Source: Clostridiales bacterium (GTDB lineage Bacteria > Bacillota > Clostridia > Oscillospirales > Butyricicoccaceae). Taken from it: DNA of 15,622 nt. The translations under genes were made by a program, and so were the position numbers. The notes under the pieces are model-generated. The model worked only from the letters and a program-made list of their open reading frames with translations, was not told where the DNA came from and ran no database searches. The DNA is taken from assembly GCA_019418305.1 (NCBI GenBank), contig DYCA01000011.1, forward strand, positions 31,067 to 46,688, given 5' to 3'. Shown here piece by piece: positions 13,152 through 15,622 of the stretch. Each line of letters opens with the position of its first letter. The first letter of the stretch is position 1.

Positions 13152-15034
13152 GACTTGCCCTCCTTCCATCGCGTCTCAATATAAATCATCAATGCAGTGA
13201 TATCCGCAGGAGAAACACCGGAGATGCGTGCAGCCTGTCCGAAGTTGAGCGGCCGCACCGCATTCAGCTTTTGCCGCGCCTCAAGACGCAGGGATTCGAC
13301 TTGCTCATAATCCAAATCGACAGGGAGCGGACGCGACTGCAATTTACGGTACTGTTCGACATCCTTCTGCTGCCGATCGATATAGCCTGCATACTTGACA
13401 CGAATTTCCACCTGCTCACGGATAACCGCAGGCAGTGTGGGCCGATCCGGGTCGAAACGGGCAAGGTCCGCATAGCTCAACTCCGGACGACGAAGCAAAT
13501 CAATCAGCTTGCAGCCTGCCTTGACCGGTGCGCTGTTTTTTCCCGCAAGAAAACCGTTGAGCGCATCCGACGGTGCAATGCCGACCGCCGCGATGCGGTC
13601 AATCTCCTCCTGCACCGCCTGATACTTGCGGCGTACCTTTTCGCCGCGCTCGGGCGGATTCAGCCCGATGCGCACACCAATCGGGACCAGACGTTCATCT
13701 GCATTATCCTGCCGCAGCAGCAGACGATACTCTGAACGCGAAGTCATCATGCGATACGGCTCGTTGGTGCCACGCGTCACCAAATCGTCAATCAGGGTAC
13801 CAATATAGCCATCCGCACGGTCAAGGATGAGCGGTTCCTCTCCCTTGAGAGCAAGCGCAGCATTCACGCCTGCGACCAGTCCCTGTGCCGCGGCTTCTTC
13901 ATAACCGGACGAGCCGCAAAACTGTCCCGCACCGTACAGGCCTTTGACCTTTTTTGTCTCAAGCGTCGGACGCAGCTCCAACGGGTCAATACAGTCATAT
14001 TCAATTGCGTAGGCCGGCCGCATAATCTCCGCATGCTCCAACCCCTTGACTGTATGCAGCATGTCGCGCTGCACGTCAAAGGGCATAGAGGAGGAAAAGC
14101 CCTGCACATAAATTTCTTCCGTGTCCAATCCCATCGGCTCCAAAAAAAGCTGATGACGCGGCTTATCCGCGAAACGCACCACCTTATCCTCAATGGAGGG
14201 ACAATAGCGTGGACCGACGCCTTCAATCTGACCGCCGTAAAGCGGAGAACGGTCCAAATTGGAGCGGATGAGTTCGTGCGTGCGGTCAGTGGTATAGGTC
14301 AAGTAGCAAACCGCGCGGTTTTCCGGCGGCTGCTCGGTTTCAAACGAAAACGGGATGATTTCATCCTCGCCTTCCTGTAACTCAAGACCGGTAAAATCAA
14401 TAGAACGGCGATGGATACGCGGCGGCGTACCTGTCTTGAACCGCTGAAGGCGCAGACCAAGTGCGCGCAGCGATTCCGTCAGCGGCTTTGCCGCCGCCAT
14501 ACCGTCCGGGCCGCTCTCGCGCGCATATTCCCCAATGATAATACGCCCGCCAAGAAAGGTACCGGATGCGATAATCACTGCCTTTGCCGGATGACGCGCA
14601 CCAATCGCAGTCACAACCGCAGAAACCGCCCCGTTTTCCGTCTCAACAGAAACAATTTCATCCTGCATCAGCTGCAAGCCGTCCTGCTGCTCCAAAGCAT
14701 GCTTCATATACGTTCGGTATTTGACGCGGTCGGCCTGTGCGCGCAGCGAATGCACCGCCGGTCCTTTGCCGCGGTTGAGCATACGATACTGAATGCAGGC
14801 CGCATCAGCCGCACGCGCCATTTCACCGCCCAGCGCATCAATCTCGCGCACCAGATGCCCCTTGGCTGTGCCGCCAATGGCCGGATTACAAGGCATATTG
14901 CCGACAGCGTCCAGATTGATGGTAAAACAAGCGGTTTTCATTCCAAGACGCGCGGCGGCAAGCGCCGCTTCAATGCCCGCATGTCCCGCGCCGACAACAA
15001 CGACGTCAAATGCTTCGGCCGGAAAAACCGTCAT
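13148..15034 (-). CDS. mnmG: tRNA uridine-5-carboxymethylaminomethyl modification enzyme MnmG
   Basis: MnmG (GidA) is the FAD enzyme that works with the GTPase MnmE to install (carboxymethyl)aminomethyl groups on U34 of certain tRNAs. The 628-residue protein has the FAD-binding VVVGAGHAG (12-20). It also has MPCNPAIGG, with the conserved Cys49, and the second conserved cysteine in [30 protein letters not shown] and the helical C-terminal MnmE/tRNA-binding domain follow. Length is normal. The ATG at 15032-15034 is preceded by AGGAGGAGG. It is 237 bases from mnmE, unusually far for this pair, and overlaps rsmG by three bases. No clear sigma-A promoter is visible in the gap. Confidence 0.97.
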   Translation of the reverse strand: MTVFPAEAFDVVVVGAGHAGIEAALAAARLGMKTACFTINLDAVGNMPCNPAIGGTAKGHLVREIDALGGEMARAADAACIQYRMLNRGKGPAVHSLRAQADRVKYRTYMKHALEQQDGLQLMQDEIVSVETENGAVSAVVTAIGARHPAKAVIIASGTFLGGRIIIGEYARESGPDGMAAAKPLTESLRALGLRLQRFKTGTPPRIHRRSIDFTGLELQEGEDEIIPFSFETEQPPENRAVCYLTYTTDRTHELIRSNLDRSPLYGGQIEGVGPRYCPSIEDKVVRFADKPRHQLFLEPMGLDTEEIYVQGFSSSMPFDVQRDMLHTVKGLEHAEIMRPAYAIEYDCIDPLELRPTLETKKVKGLYGAGQFCGSSGYEEAAAQGLVAGVNAALALKGEEPLILDRADGYIGTLIDDLVTRGTNEPYRMMTSRSEYRLLLRQDNADERLVPIGVRIGLNPPERGEKVRRKYQAVQEEIDRIAAVGIAPSDALNGFLAGKNSAPVKAGCKLIDLLRRPELSYADLARFDPDRPTLPAVIREQVEIRVKYAGYIDRQQKDVEQYRKLQSRPLPVDLDYEQVESLRLEARQKLNAVRPLNFGQAARISGVSPADITALMIYIETRWKEGKS

Positions 15035-15096
15035 GAATCCTCCTCCTTTTCATTGCTTCACAGATTCCTGCAAGGTACGGCACAACAAGCCCTTCC

Positions 15097-15219
15097 TTGT
15101 GCACACCTGTTGATAACTCTGTGTAAACTTTGGATAACTTGCACTTTTGGTCAAAATTTTGATTACAAATATCAAATAATAAAAGTGTATATTACAATTA
15201 GTAATCACTCTTTTCCACA
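15097..15219. other. AT-rich gap with DnaA-box-like 9-mers upstream of mnmG
   Basis: Relative to TTATNCACA there are one-mismatch 9-mers at 15097-15105 (TTGTGCACA), 15108-15116 (minus TTATCAACA), 15129-15137 (minus TTATCCAAA) and 15211-15219 (TTTTCCACA). A weaker one is at 15120-15128. Between them 15145-15210 is only about 20% GC, with a 12-base palindrome TCAAAATTTTGA (15151-15162) and ATTAC/GTAAT arms (15191-15205). It could be an origin element, a DnaA-controlled promoter for mnmG, or coincidence. Confidence 0.4.
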
Positions 15220-15220
15220 G

Positions 15221-15252
15221 AAAAGGGCCGCTGCGCGCGGCAGGCGGCCCTT
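15221..15252 (-). terminator. Terminator after mnmE
   Basis: On the minus strand AAGGGCCGC and GCGGCCCTT pair (15223-15231/15244-15252) around a GC-rich loop, followed by TTTTC. It lies about 20 bases after the mnmE stop. The stem is strong and the T run short, so it may be leaky, letting some transcription reach mnmG. Confidence 0.7.
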
Positions 15253-15271
15253 CACACTGTGGCATACAACA

Positions 15272-15622
15272 TTATTTTCCCACACAGAAATCACTGAAGA
15301 TGCGAGAAACAACCGCTTCGGTCACGGTCTCTCCGGTGATTTCTCCAAGCGCGGCAATCGCGCCTTCCGCGTCCATGACAACCGCATCCGGCGTCATACC
15401 GGACTGCGCGGCATACAGCGCGGCTTCACAGCGCTCAGCGGCACGGGCCAGAGCGGCAGCCTGACGAGCATTGGTAATCAGTGCGCCGTCAAACGCGCCG
15501 TCACCCAAACCAATCGTGCGCGGGATGAGCGAAAGCAGCTTGTCCATGCCGGCGCCGGTTTTGGCGGACAGCGGAACAATATGCAGAAAATGCTTTTTAA
15601 GCAGTTTTTCATCCAGCTGCTG
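15272..15622 (-). CDS. mnmE: tRNA modification GTPase MnmE, C-terminal part (cut by window edge)
   Basis: MnmE (TrmE) is the dimeric GTPase partner of MnmG in wobble-uridine modification. The last 116 residues are visible. They start in the G domain with the G5 motif SAKTGAG, continue through the helical domain (LITNARQAAALARAAERCEAAL) and end IFSDFCVGK, carrying the invariant C-terminal CxGK with the catalytic cysteine. The N-terminus and the other G motifs lie outside the window. Gene order mnmE-mnmG-rsmG matches the usual Firmicute arrangement. The identification is firm from the C-terminal motif and the neighbours. Confidence 0.97.
   Translation of the reverse strand, partial: QQLDEKLLKKHFLHIVPLSAKTGAGMDKLLSLIPRTIGLGDGAFDGALITNARQAAALARAAERCEAALYAAQSGMTPDAVVMDAEGAIAALGEITGETVTEAVVSRIFSDFCVGK

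Noticed and set aside
13152..13169. Upstream ATG as rsmG start
   Set aside because: It has no ribosome binding site and would place the strong AGGAGG inside the gene; the GTG at 13151 is better placed.

Overview
The window reads as part of a Clostridia chromosome, most likely a gut-type Oscillospirales/Ruminococcaceae-like member. The clues are a mid-to-high GC content for a Firmicute, strong AGGAGG ribosome binding sites, and the Firmicute order mnmE-mnmG-rsmG-noc-parA-parB. All protein genes lie on the minus strand; only a tRNA-Leu is on the plus strand. The strand bias and the gene order suggest the replication origin lies at or beyond the right-hand end, so the genes run away from it. The genus is a guess.

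Reading the minus strand from right to left: the 3' part of mnmE ends at a hairpin terminator. A 237-base AT-rich gap follows, holding several DnaA-box-like 9-mers. Then come mnmG and rsmG (start and stop overlap) and a terminator. noc, a parB paralog, follows with its own promoter. The noc-parA gap holds two perfect parS sites with the noc terminator between them, then the parA promoter. parA, parB, an unknown membrane coiled-coil gene, serS and a FlK-like thioesterase are tightly packed and look like one operon ending at a strong terminator. A small AlkA-type DNA glycosylase starts only 15 bases beyond that terminator.

The middle holds tRNA-Leu(UAG) on the plus strand with a near-consensus promoter and its own terminator. 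Diverging from it is an operon of a lipoprotein with three DxDxDG motifs, an OmpR-type response regulator, a sensor histidine kinase and a DUF1385 (YqhQ-type) membrane protein. After a strongly structured 254-base gap comes prmC, then a terminator. recA follows under its own SOS-box promoter and runs off the left end.

Functional themes are chromosome segregation and division control (Noc, ParA, ParB, parS), tRNA and rRNA modification (MnmE, MnmG, RsmG), translation (SerRS, tRNA-Leu, PrmC), DNA repair (RecA, glycosylase) and envelope signalling. No phage, transposon, CRISPR array or toxin system is visible. The most unusual points are the parS-terminator-parS arrangement, the DnaA-box-like AT-rich gap upstream of mnmG, the structured element before prmC, and the unknown parB-linked membrane protein.
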